Position numbers and translations under genes: made by a program
Assembly: GCF_900100535.1 (NCBI RefSeq)
Contig: NZ_FNDG01000014.1
Location: forward strand, 62,001-126,000
Reading direction: 5' to 3'
Length of the DNA stretch: 64,000 nucleotides
From: Phytopseudomonas flavescens
GTDB lineage: Bacteria; Pseudomonadota; Gammaproteobacteria; Pseudomonadales; Pseudomonadaceae
The notes under the pieces: generated by a model
Seen by the model: the letters and a program-made list of their open reading frames with translations, nothing else
The model's database searches: none
Told to the model about the DNA's origin: nothing
Shown here: piece after piece, positions 35,273-43,392 of the stretch
Layout: every line of letters begins with the position of its first letter
How positions within the stretch are numbered: the stretch's first letter is position 1

Positions 35273-35348
35273 GGGTCGTTAGCTCAGTTGGTAGAGCAGT
35301 TGGCTTTTAACCAATTGGTCGTAGGTTCGAATCCTACACGACCCACCA
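35273..35348 (+). tRNA. tRNA-Lys (anticodon TTT)
   Basis: A 76-nt cloverleaf with encoded CCA. Acceptor arms GGGTCGT and ACGACCC pair; the anticodon loop CTTTTAA carries TTT at 35306-35308. In P. aeruginosa the tRNA-Lys gene near the queC homologue is a known insertion site for pKLC102-type islands. Here ilvE, not an island, follows, and I found no second copy of the tRNA 3' end in the window. Confidence 0.97.
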
Positions 35349-35376
35349 TCTCCAAGCTTTCCAAGTGAAGGCGCAC

Positions 35377-35415
35377 GAAAAAGCCCGGATATCTTCGCGA
35401 TATCCGGGCTTTTTC
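35377..35415. terminator. Strong bidirectional terminator
   Basis: A perfect 17-bp stem (GAAAAAGCCCGGATATC with its complement at 35399-35415) around TTCGC. It ends the tRNA-Lys transcript and, on the other strand, ilvE, whose stop is 70 bases away. Confidence 0.9.
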
Positions 35416-35485
35416 GTTTCCGTGGCCGGTATGCGCCGGGGTCAGCTTGCGCTGGCGAGCGGCACGTGCCCGCCAGCGCGTAGCA

Positions 35486-36505
35486 TCAGACTTTGACGAT
35501 CCAGCCTTGCGGTGCTTCAACATCACCGGACTGCACGCCGGTCAGCTCGCTGTATAGGCGGCTGATGGTCGGGCCGACTTCGGTCTCGCTGTGGAACACG
35601 TGCAGCTTGCCCTGGTACTCGATACCGCCGATCGGCGTGATCACGGCAGCGGTGCCGCAAGCACCCGCTTCCTTGAAGTCGCCCAGACGGTCGATGAACA
35701 CGTCGCCCTCGATGACTTTCAGGCCGAGACGGCTCTGGGCCAGTTCGATCAGCGACAAGCGGGTGATACCTGGCAGGACCGATGGCGATTTCGGGGTGAC
35801 GAATTCATCGTTGTGGGTGATCGCGAAGAAGTTCGCCGAGCCCACTTCCTCGATCTTGGTGTGGGTCTGCGGATCCAGGTAGATGCAGTCGGCGAAGTTG
35901 TTTTTCTTGGCCTGCGAGCCGGGCATCAGGCTGGCGGCGTAGTTGCCACCAACCTTGGCGGCGCCGGTACCCTGTGGGGCGGCGCGGTCATAGCCGGAGA
36001 TCACGAAGTTGTTCGGCTTCATGCCGCCCTTGAAGTAGGGGCCGACCGGTATGCAGAACACCGAGAAGATGAACTCCGGAGCGGTACGTACGCCGATATT
36101 GTCGCCAACGCCGATCACGAACGGGCGCAGGTACAGCGCACCGCCGGAACCGTACGGCGGGATGAAGCGCTCGTTGGCGCGTACGACCTGTTTGCAGGCC
36201 TCGATGAACTGCTCGCTGGACGGCGCCGGCATCAGCAGGCGCGCGCAGCTGCGCTGCATGCGCAGGGCGTTCTGGTCAGGGCGGAACAGGTTGATCGAGC
36301 CGTCCTTGCAGCGGTAGGCCTTGAGGCCTTCGAAACACTGCTGGCCGTAGTGCAGCGCGGTGGAGCCTTCGCTGATGTGCAGCACGTTGTCTTCGGTCAG
36401 GTTGCCCTGATCCCACTCACCGTCGCGCCAGTGCGACAGGTAGCGCTGGTCGGTCTTGATGTAGTCGAAACCCAGCTTGTCCCATTCGATGCTTTCGTAA
36501 GCCAT
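35486..36505 (-). CDS. ilvE: Branched-chain amino acid aminotransferase IlvE
   Basis: The 339-residue fold-type IV PLP enzyme makes the last step of leucine, isoleucine and valine synthesis and the first of their breakdown. Key segments are ALHYGQQCFEGLKAY, the PLP-lysine in AAKVGGNYAASLMPG, EVGSANFFAI and EAGACGTAAVITPIG. The 339-residue length and the QGTGAAKVGGNYA region match the long bacterial/eukaryotic-like form. ATG 36505 has GAGG five bases upstream. A minus-strand Ile-rich frame lies just ahead of it. Confidence 0.96.
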   Translation of the reverse strand: MAYESIEWDKLGFDYIKTDQRYLSHWRDGEWDQGNLTEDNVLHISEGSTALHYGQQCFEGLKAYRCKDGSINLFRPDQNALRMQRSCARLLMPAPSSEQFIEACKQVVRANERFIPPYGSGGALYLRPFVIGVGDNIGVRTAPEFIFSVFCIPVGPYFKGGMKPNNFVISGYDRAAPQGTGAAKVGGNYAASLMPGSQAKKNNFADCIYLDPQTHTKIEEVGSANFFAITHNDEFVTPKSPSVLPGITRLSLIELAQSRLGLKVIEGDVFIDRLGDFKEAGACGTAAVITPIGGIEYQGKLHVFHSETEVGPTISRLYSELTGVQSGDVEAPQGWIVKV

Positions 36506-36878
36506 GACATCCTCAATCGCTGAACGACCACGGCAGGGTGCGCGCATGGCCGGTATTTTTCAGAATAGTGGTAACGGTGATCCTGGCAGGGGTCGCGTTC
36601 GGCCTCTGCGTTACTGAACCTGGTCGGCCGTGTGGAGCCGTCATGCCTGACGGTTGTCGCTCCAGCGGCGGTGGTGCCGTGATGCTGATGATGCGGCGGA
36701 TTATCGTGGCGATCAACCTGTGGATCGATGCGAGGGGATCCGCGCGATTGAAAAGCGCCTGGCAATTTACTTAACATGCGCGCGCCCAGGGCCGTGTGCG
36801 ACGCCCTCTGCGTGTCCCGCCCAGTCTGGCGGTATACTCCACGTTCCGTGCTGATAGCCCTCGATAGGCCCTGACGAC
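36506..36878. promoter_or_regulatory. Divergent ilvE/nadA control region
   Basis: Toward nadA, TTGAAA (36748-36753) and TAACAT (36772-36777), 18 bases apart, are followed by a GC-rich stretch much like that of the tRNA promoter near 356. A second possible -10, TATACT, lies at 36833-36838. Toward ilvE, a 67-codon frame (36513-36716, TTG start) begins with six isoleucines in its first 12 residues and stops 7 bases before ilvE. No other gene is convincing. Confidence 0.5.
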
Positions 36879-37937
36879 ATGACGCAGATTGCCGAACGAC
36901 TTCTTGTCCAAGCTCATCTCGATGCCAAACAGCCAGAGACGCTGACGGCGGAGCAGGAAGCGTTCTACCGTGATGAAATTGGCAAAGAACTGAAGCGCCA
37001 GAATGCCGTTCTGGTTGCCCACTACTACTGTGACCCGGTCCTGCAGGCGCTTGCCGAAGAAACCGGCGGCTGCGTGTCCGACTCACTGGAGATGGCTCGC
37101 TTTGGCAATCAGCATTCGGCGCAGACCGTGCTGGTCGCCGGCGTCAAGTTCATGGGCGAGACGGCGAAAATCCTCAATCCTGAAAAGCGCGTGCTGATGC
37201 CGACGCTGGAAGCGACCTGTTCTCTGGACCTGGGGTGCCCGGCCGACGAATTCGCCGCGTTCTGCGATCAGCATCCGCAGCGCACCGTGGTGGTTTACGC
37301 CAATACTTCGGCGGCGGTGAAAGCGCGGGCCGACTGGGTGGTGACGTCCAGCTGCGCCGTGGAGATCGTCGAACACCTGATGGACAACGGCGAGCGCATC
37401 ATCTGGGCGCCGGATCAGCATCTGGGGCGTTTCATCCAGAACAAGACCGGTGCCGACATGCTGCTCTGGGACGGTGCCTGCATCGTCCACGAAGAGTTCA
37501 AGGCTCGTCAGCTGGAGGAAATGAAGGCGCTGTACCCGGACGCGGCCGTGCTGGTGCACCCGGAGTCGCCCACGGCGGTGATCGACCTGGCCGATGCGGT
37601 GGGCTCGACCAGCCAGTTGATCGCCGCTGCCCAGCGCATGCCGAACAAGACCTTTATCGTCGCCACCGACCGCGGCATCTTCTACAAGATGCAGCAGCTG
37701 TGCCCGGACAAGGAATTCGTCGCCGCACCGACGGCGGGCAATGGTGCTGCCTGCCGTAGTTGCGCCAACTGTCCCTGGATGGCGATGAATACCCTGCAAC
37801 GCACCCTGCAGTGCCTGCGTGAGGGCAGCAACGAAGTGTTCGTCGATCCGGCGCTGATTCCGCGGGCGATCAAGCCGCTCCAGCGCATGCTGGACTTTAC
37901 TCAGGCCGCACGCATGAGGCTCGCAGGCAACGCCTGA
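36879..37937 (+). CDS. nadA: Quinolinate synthase NadA
   Basis: The 352-residue iron-sulfur enzyme condenses iminoaspartate with dihydroxyacetone phosphate to quinolinate for NAD synthesis. The three cluster cysteines are expected in ATCSLDLGC, VVTSSCAVEIVEHL and AACRSCANCPWM, all present. The N-terminal 35 residues precede the conserved AVLVAHYYCDPVLQ. It is monocistronic as far as I see; the gene after it is convergent. Confidence 0.96.
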   Translation: MTQIAERLLVQAHLDAKQPETLTAEQEAFYRDEIGKELKRQNAVLVAHYYCDPVLQALAEETGGCVSDSLEMARFGNQHSAQTVLVAGVKFMGETAKILNPEKRVLMPTLEATCSLDLGCPADEFAAFCDQHPQRTVVVYANTSAAVKARADWVVTSSCAVEIVEHLMDNGERIIWAPDQHLGRFIQNKTGADMLLWDGACIVHEEFKARQLEEMKALYPDAAVLVHPESPTAVIDLADAVGSTSQLIAAAQRMPNKTFIVATDRGIFYKMQQLCPDKEFVAAPTAGNGAACRSCANCPWMAMNTLQRTLQCLREGSNEVFVDPALIPRAIKPLQRMLDFTQAARMRLAGNA

Positions 37938-38018
37938 CCGCCGCGTCGAACGGCAAGCCCAGGTTGCAGAGCCTGGGGCTTGCCCCTGATGGGCAAGCCT
38001 TTGCCTCTGGGAACCGCT

Positions 38019-39458
38019 TTATCCGCGCAGCATTTCTTCCGTCATGCGTTTCTCCTCGACCAGTTCCTTCTGTCGCGCATCGATGCGCGAGGCCAGTTGG
38101 AAGTTGTTGCTGGCCCGGCGCTTGGCGAAGTCGAGCTGCTCGATGGCCTGGTTGAAATCACCGACCAACGCGAAGAATTCGGCACGGGCCTGATGCAGGC
38201 CAATGGTGTTGCCGCTGAGGCCACGCACTTCCGCGACCTGATACCAGACGTCCGGATCCTTCATGCGGCGCTTGAGCAACTCGTTCAGGGCTTGCTCGGC
38301 TTCGGGGATTTTGCGTTGTTTGAGCAGCAGGTCGATGCGCGCCTGATTCAGTGGGTAGTTGCCGGGGTACAGATCGAGCAGGCGCTTGATGCGCTGCTCG
38401 GCTGCCGGAAGACGGTTGGCTGCGCTGTCCAGGCTGATCTGCGCCAGGTTGTAGGTGACGTCGTCCGGCGCCTTCTGCAGCAGGGGGGCCAGGGTGTCGC
38501 GCGCTTCGTCGAACTGGCTGCCCTTGATCAGGGCGATGGTCAGGCCGTAGCGGGCGGCGTCCATGTTCGGGTTTTCATCGAGCTGGGCTCGGAAGCGCTT
38601 GGCGGCGATGCCCGGGGTTTCCTCATAGGTCAGCTGCACCCGGGCACGCATCAACTGGTAGCGCAGGCTGTCTTCGGTGCCGCCAGCCTGGTACTGCTCG
38701 GCGCGGTTGCGGGTATCGGCGATACGCGATTCGGAGACCGGGTGAGTCAGCAGGAATTCTGGCGGCATGCGGTCATAGCGGTACTGGCGCATCAGGCGCT
38801 CGAACATGCTCGGCATCGAGCGTGGGTCGTAGCCGGCTTTTTCCAGATTGACCAGGCCGATACGGTCGGCCTCTTGCTCGTTCTGACGGGAGAAGCGCCG
38901 CTGCTCCTGAATCGCCGCGGCCTGGGTCGACGCGATGGCGGCGATACCGGCATCGCCGGCCCCTGCTGCGGCGGCGACGATACCGGCGAGCATGGCTGCC
39001 ATGACCGGTAATTGCATGCGCTGCTGGGCTTCCAGGCCGCGGGCGAAGTGGCGCTGCGACAAGTGAGCCAGTTCGTGAGCCAGTACCGAAGCGTATTCGC
39101 CTTCGGTCTGAGCGTAGAGAAACAGCCCGCCGTTGACCCCGATGATCCCGCCCGGTGCCGCGAAGGCGTTGATCTGCGGGCTATTGAGCAGCACGAACTC
39201 GAGGCGCCGATCCTGTACCTGACTGGTTTCGGCCAGGCGGTAGACGCTGCTTTCGACGAAGTCCTTGAGCTGAGGATCCGACAGTTGGCTGACCTGGCCG
39301 CGGACTATGCTCAGCCAGGCGCGGCCCAACTGGTATTCCTGTTGTGGAGAAACCAGCGCAGAGCTGGCGTCGCCGAGTGACGGCAGGTCGTTGGCCGTCG
39401 CCGGTTGTGCCAGCAGGCAGGCGAGCGTCAGCAGGGTAAGGGGGCGCAAGACATTCAT
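38019..39458 (-). CDS. M48 family periplasmic metalloprotease, BepA-like
   Basis: The 479-residue protein has a signal peptide (cut near ATAN), the zinc motif HELAH at residues 128-132 with the third ligand in EQEADRIGL, and C-terminal TPR repeats from about 310 on. This layout is that of BepA (YfgC), a chaperone-protease that helps LptD and BamA assembly and removes stalled outer membrane proteins. The frame is open 107 codons further, but ATG 39458 starts the signal peptide. It is divergent from the TusA-like gene. Confidence 0.92.
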   Translation of the reverse strand: MNVLRPLTLLTLACLLAQPATANDLPSLGDASSALVSPQQEYQLGRAWLSIVRGQVSQLSDPQLKDFVESSVYRLAETSQVQDRRLEFVLLNSPQINAFAAPGGIIGVNGGLFLYAQTEGEYASVLAHELAHLSQRHFARGLEAQQRMQLPVMAAMLAGIVAAAAGAGDAGIAAIASTQAAAIQEQRRFSRQNEQEADRIGLVNLEKAGYDPRSMPSMFERLMRQYRYDRMPPEFLLTHPVSESRIADTRNRAEQYQAGGTEDSLRYQLMRARVQLTYEETPGIAAKRFRAQLDENPNMDAARYGLTIALIKGSQFDEARDTLAPLLQKAPDDVTYNLAQISLDSAANRLPAAEQRIKRLLDLYPGNYPLNQARIDLLLKQRKIPEAEQALNELLKRRMKDPDVWYQVAEVRGLSGNTIGLHQARAEFFALVGDFNQAIEQLDFAKRRASNNFQLASRIDARQKELVEEKRMTEEMLRG

Positions 39459-39567
39459 GCATGGGGCTCTTGTCGAATCAGTGCCGTACTGTAGCCGGGA
39501 GGCACTTGCCTGACCAGCGTCGACGGGCCTTGGGTTATGCTGCACGACTGGAACGATGGAGGGTGTC

Positions 39568-39819
39568 ATGGGGGATGTAGCGATTTGGCAGGGCGAGCAC
39601 CAGGCCGAACTGGACGCATGTGGCTTGAACTGCCCATTGCCTTTGCTCAAGGCCAAGATGGCCCTCAACGGCCTGAACAGCGGTGACGTGCTCAAGGTAC
39701 TGGCCACGGATGCCGGCTCACAGCGCGATTTCCGCGCATTCGCTCGTCTGGCCGGCCATGAGCTGCTGCGTGAGGACACCGAGGGTGAGGTGTTCCGCTA
39801 CTGGCTGCGCAAGGCGTGA
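39568..39819 (+). CDS. TusA-family sulfurtransferase-like protein
   Basis: The 83-residue protein has the CPxP motif of the SirA/TusA fold with Cys22 in CGLNCPLPLLKAK. Such proteins carry sulfur as a persulfide. The P. aeruginosa homologue PA1006 (from memory) is needed for molybdenum cofactor balance and nitrate respiration. ATG 39568 has GGAGG five bases before it and is preferred over ATG 39556. It lies next to the BepA-like gene. Confidence 0.9.
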   Translation: MGDVAIWQGEHQAELDACGLNCPLPLLKAKMALNGLNSGDVLKVLATDAGSQRDFRAFARLAGHELLREDTEGEVFRYWLRKA

Positions 39820-39843
39820 CGCCAGGCCGAATATCCAGTAATG

Positions 39844-39867
39844 AAAAAATGGCCGGGAGCCATTTTT
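39844..39867. terminator. Terminator after the TusA-like gene
   Basis: AAAAAATGGC pairs with GCCATTTTT around CGGGA. It is the reverse complement of the element at 33793-33817. Confidence 0.8.
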
Positions 39868-39910
39868 AACGTCGTCGGCGACGGCCCGCAGGGTGGCTGC
39901 CAGGGGCGGG

Positions 39911-39946
39911 CCATGAAAATGCCGCTCGAGAGCGGCATTTTCATGG
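39911..39946. terminator. Long perfect hairpin ending bcp
   Basis: CCATGAAAATGCCGCT (39911-39926) pairs perfectly with AGCGGCATTTTCATGG (39931-39946) around CGAG. It lies directly after the bcp stop on the minus strand, with T-rich runs within the stem. Confidence 0.75.
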
Positions 39947-39949
39947 GTA

Positions 39950-40420
39950 TCAGGCTTTGTTGAGGGCCTGGGCTGCGGCCAGTACCTCATCGACATGGCC
40001 GGGTACCTTGACCCCTCGCCATTCCCGGCGCAGTACACCGTTCTTGTCGATCAGGAAGGTGCTGCGGTCGACGCCCAGGTACTCCTTGCCGTAGAGCTTC
40101 TTCAGCTTGATCACGTCGAACAGCTGGCAGACGCTTTCGTCCTTGTCCGAAATCAGCTCGAAGGGAAAGCCCTGCTTGGCCTTGAAGTTCTCATGAGTCT
40201 TCAGGCTGTCGCGCGATACGCCGATGACGACCGTGTTGGCCGCAGCGAAGGCCGCGTGGCCATCCCGAAAGCCCTGGCCCTGGGTGGTGCAGCCCGGGGT
40301 ATTGTCCTTCGGGTAGAAGTAGATCACCAGCTGCTTGCCCTTGCAGGCCGCCAGATTGAACTCGCCGCCCGTCGCGGGGGCGCTGAAATCGGCGATGGGG
40401 GAGTCGATAGCGATGGCCAT
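39950..40420 (-). CDS. bcp: Peroxiredoxin Bcp (PrxQ family)
   Basis: The 156-residue peroxiredoxin reduces H2O2 and organic peroxides using thioredoxin. The peroxidatic Cys44 is in NTPGCTTQGQGF. The resolving Cys usual at +5 is replaced by Gln49, so the enzyme would need Cys98 (ESVCQLF) or Cys26, or work as a one-Cys enzyme. The remaining PrxQ motifs (YFYPKDNTPG, FLIDKNGVL) are intact. It forms a minus-strand pair with the GcvR-like gene. Confidence 0.93.
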   Translation of the reverse strand: MAIAIDSPIADFSAPATGGEFNLAACKGKQLVIYFYPKDNTPGCTTQGQGFRDGHAAFAAANTVVIGVSRDSLKTHENFKAKQGFPFELISDKDESVCQLFDVIKLKKLYGKEYLGVDRSTFLIDKNGVLRREWRGVKVPGHVDEVLAAAQALNKA

Positions 40421-40430
40421 GAAACGCTCC

Positions 40431-40988
40431 TTATGGGTTCTGGGGACGCCAGGGTTCGATCAGTGCATCCAGGTTCAGTGCATCGGCGAAATCCAGGAAC
40501 TGGTCGCGCAGCCAACTGATCTGCGTACCTGCAGGCAGGGTGACGGTCAACGTGGCGTTGAGCATGGTGCCGCCGGTCTGCGGCGCCTGGTAGGTGTCGC
40601 AGGTCAGCGCTTCCAGTTCGACACGGTGATCGATGAAGAACTGGCACAGTTCGTTGAGGATGTCCGGGCGGTACACCGAGCTGACGTAGGCCACGTAAGG
40701 CAGCGCCTGGGGGCGAACCTCCGAGGCGGCGCTACGAATCACGTTGGCGGTGAATTCATGCTTCTTGGACAGTGCCGGCAGGCCTGCTTCCAGGCGCGCC
40801 AGGGCATCCCAGCTGCCAGACACCTGCAGCACCAGCGCGCTGAACTCGCCATGACGGCTGAGGCGTGTGCTGATGACCGCGCAGCGGTTTTCGTGGCTGG
40901 CTCTGCACAGTACGTTGGTCAGCTCCATGGCGTTGGTGCCGAGCGCACTGATGACGAGGAATTGTTCGCGAACTGGGGGGGTGGACAT
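40431..40988 (-). CDS. gcvR: Glycine cleavage system transcriptional repressor-like protein (GcvR, ACT domains)
   Basis: The 185-residue protein consists of two ACT-type domains (EQFLVISALGTNAMELTNVL and YVAYVSSVYRPDILNELCQF), the layout of GcvR, which in E. coli binds glycine and restrains GcvA. No gcv genes are nearby, so its target here is unproven. AGGAAGG precedes the ATG. It runs with bcp and is divergent from dapA. Confidence 0.85.
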   Translation of the reverse strand: MSTPPVREQFLVISALGTNAMELTNVLCRASHENRCAVISTRLSRHGEFSALVLQVSGSWDALARLEAGLPALSKKHEFTANVIRSAASEVRPQALPYVAYVSSVYRPDILNELCQFFIDHRVELEALTCDTYQAPQTGGTMLNATLTVTLPAGTQISWLRDQFLDFADALNLDALIEPWRPQNP

Positions 40989-41214
40989 GCAGCCTTCCTA
41001 AACGATGAACGCTCGGCGCTATAGACAGTGCCAAACAAACTCGCAGGGTAGCGAAAAGCGCCCGCCAGGGGAATGACCAGATGCCGCCATCGGCACGCGG
41101 AGCGTGGTGCCTGGGGTGCGTCGCGACCCACGCTCACGCCACCTGCTACTTCGCTTGTGCAAGGCTGGTGGCGCCAGTACCATTACGGCTCTCTTTTTCG
41201 GCAGGAGCGGTTGC

Positions 41215-42093
41215 ATGATTGCGGGCAGTATGGTGGCACTGGCCACGCCCATGGATGCACAGGGTAATCTTGACTGGGATGCCCTGAGCAAGCTGGTGGA
41301 TTTCCACCTGCAAGAGGGCACCAATGCCATCGTCGCGGTCGGCACCACTGGGGAGTCGGCGACCCTCGATGTCAACGAGCACATCGAAGTCATCCGCCGC
41401 GTGGTCGATCAGGTGGCCGGGCGCATCCCGGTGATCGCCGGCACGGGCGCCAACTCGACCCGAGAAGCGGTCGAACTGACCCAGAACGCCAAGACCGCTG
41501 GCGCCGATGCCTGCCTGCTGGTCACGCCGTACTACAACAAGCCGACCCAGGAAGGGCTGTACCTGCACTTCCGCCATATCGCCGAAGCCGTGGCCATTCC
41601 GCAGATTCTCTATAACGTGCCGGGGCGTACCGCCTGCGACATGCTGCCGGAAACCGTCGAGCGCCTGTCCACCGTCGACAACATCATCGGCATCAAGGAA
41701 GCCACCGGCGACCTGCAGCGTGCCCGTGACATCCTCGAGCGTGTCAGCGCGAATTTCCTGCTCTACTCCGGCGACGACGCCACGGCGGTCGAGCTGATGC
41801 TACTGGGCGGCAAGGGCAACATCTCGGTGACCGCCAACGTGGCGCCGCGGGCGATGAGCGACATGTGCTCGGCGGCCATGCGCGGCGAAGCGGCCATCGC
41901 ACGGGCGATCAACGACCGCCTGATGCCGCTGCACAAGAACCTGTTCATCGAGGCCAACCCGATTCCGGTGAAATGGGCCCTGAACGAAATGGGCATGATG
42001 GCCGATGGCATTCGCTTGCCATTGACCTGGCTGAGCCCCCGTTGTCACGAACCGCTGCGTCAGGCCCTGCGCCAGTCCGGTGTATTGGTCTAA
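41215..42093 (+). CDS. dapA: 4-hydroxy-tetrahydrodipicolinate synthase DapA
   Basis: The 292-residue TIM-barrel aldolase condenses pyruvate with aspartate semialdehyde, first step to lysine and diaminopimelate. Active-site residues are Thr44-Thr45 (GTTGES), Tyr133 (ILYNVPGRTA) and the Schiff-base Lys161 (GIKEATGD). ATG 41215 is chosen because upstream codons have no family match. It is followed 17 bases later by bamC, an order shared with E. coli. Confidence 0.97.
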   Translation: MIAGSMVALATPMDAQGNLDWDALSKLVDFHLQEGTNAIVAVGTTGESATLDVNEHIEVIRRVVDQVAGRIPVIAGTGANSTREAVELTQNAKTAGADACLLVTPYYNKPTQEGLYLHFRHIAEAVAIPQILYNVPGRTACDMLPETVERLSTVDNIIGIKEATGDLQRARDILERVSANFLLYSGDDATAVELMLLGGKGNISVTANVAPRAMSDMCSAAMRGEAAIARAINDRLMPLHKNLFIEANPIPVKWALNEMGMMADGIRLPLTWLSPRCHEPLRQALRQSGVLV

Positions 42094-42110
42094 TCGAGGA
42101 ACTACGACGC

Positions 42111-43229
42111 ATGAAGCGACTGGCCGGACTTTCCGCACTTGCTCTGATCATCACCAGCACCAGTGGCTGCGGCTGGATCTGGGGCGAAAATGGCTACTTC
42201 CGTGATCGCGGCAGCGATTACCTAAGCGCACGGCAGACCGCGCCCATGCAGTTGCCTGCCGATGTCGAGGCCAAACGCCTTGATCCGTTGCTGCCCGTTC
42301 CGCAGCATATCCGCGACAGCGATGTGCAGGGCGAGTACGAAGTACCGCGTCCGCAGGCACTCGCCGTCAGCGAGAACGTCAGCGAGTTCAGCCTGCAGAA
42401 CAGCGGCGACTCCAGCTGGCTGGTCGCCCAGCGGGTTCCGGCAGAAGTCTGGCCGGGTGCCCGACAGTACTTCGAGGATGGCGGCTTCCGCATCGTCGAC
42501 GAGCGGCCGCAGACCGGCGAGTTCAGCACCGACTGGCAGCGTTTCGATGCGTTATCCAGCAGCATGCAGAGCCGTCTGGGCGGTCGTGTCGCCGGCTTCG
42601 ACAGCAACACTGAAACCCGCGTGCACGTGCGTCTCGAGCCAGGCGTACAGCGCAACACCAGCGAAATTTTCGTGGTCACTGCCCAGCGGCCTGCCGGCAG
42701 CACCACCGAGGTGCCGTTCACCGAGCGCAGCGTCAACAAGGCGCTGGACGCCGCGCTGCTCGATGAGCTGCAAGCCAACCTCGCGCGCAGTGTGGAGCAG
42801 GGCGGTTCGGTATCGTTGCTGGCCGGTCGTGATTACGACGCCCCGAACCGTGTGAGCCTTTCCGCCGATGGCAACGGCAACCCGGTGCTGAACCTGAGCA
42901 CCGACTTCGACCGGGCCTGGTCCGGTGTTGGCCGCTCGCTGCGCATGGCTGAACTGCGCGTCGACGACATCAACCGTACCCTGGGCGTCTACTACGTCAA
43001 CCTGGCCGAAGGCCCGCAGCGTGCCAACGAGAAGCCAGGCTTCTTCAGCCGGTTGTTCGGTGGCTCGGAGAGCAAGGACGATATCGAGGCCCGCGCCGAG
43101 CGCTATCAGGTTCGCCTGACTGCCGTGGGTGACAGTGTGCAGGTGACGGTCGAGAAAGACCTCAACACCGTTGCCCCGGCCGATGTCGCACGCCGCGTGC
43201 TGGGCATGATTCAGGAAAACCTCGGTTAA
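42111..43229 (+). CDS. bamC: Outer membrane assembly lipoprotein BamC
   Basis: The 372-residue lipoprotein has a signal with lipobox TSGC (Cys20) and the conserved unstructured N-terminal segment that binds BamD (ENGYFRDRGSDYLSARQ, residues 26-42). Two helix-grip domains follow. It belongs to the BAM complex inserting beta-barrels. The placement after dapA is typical. Confidence 0.93.
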   Translation: MKRLAGLSALALIITSTSGCGWIWGENGYFRDRGSDYLSARQTAPMQLPADVEAKRLDPLLPVPQHIRDSDVQGEYEVPRPQALAVSENVSEFSLQNSGDSSWLVAQRVPAEVWPGARQYFEDGGFRIVDERPQTGEFSTDWQRFDALSSSMQSRLGGRVAGFDSNTETRVHVRLEPGVQRNTSEIFVVTAQRPAGSTTEVPFTERSVNKALDAALLDELQANLARSVEQGGSVSLLAGRDYDAPNRVSLSADGNGNPVLNLSTDFDRAWSGVGRSLRMAELRVDDINRTLGVYYVNLAEGPQRANEKPGFFSRLFGGSESKDDIEARAERYQVRLTAVGDSVQVTVEKDLNTVAPADVARRVLGMIQENLG

Positions 43230-43392
43230 GCGCTCCTCCCGACAGGTGATTGGCGACAGGCGAAACCTCCAGGGGTTTCGCCTTTTGTTTTCACTGGCAG
43301 GACCTTTCGACGCTGTTGGCACCTATTCGGCCGTCGGTCGTCAGCTGTGACGAAGAACGGCGAGACTTTCACGCGACAAGGCGGAACCCGAT

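Noticed and set aside
36538..36774. 79-codon frame upstream of nadA
   Set aside because: No ribosome site and it runs through the proposed nadA -35 box; probably noise.
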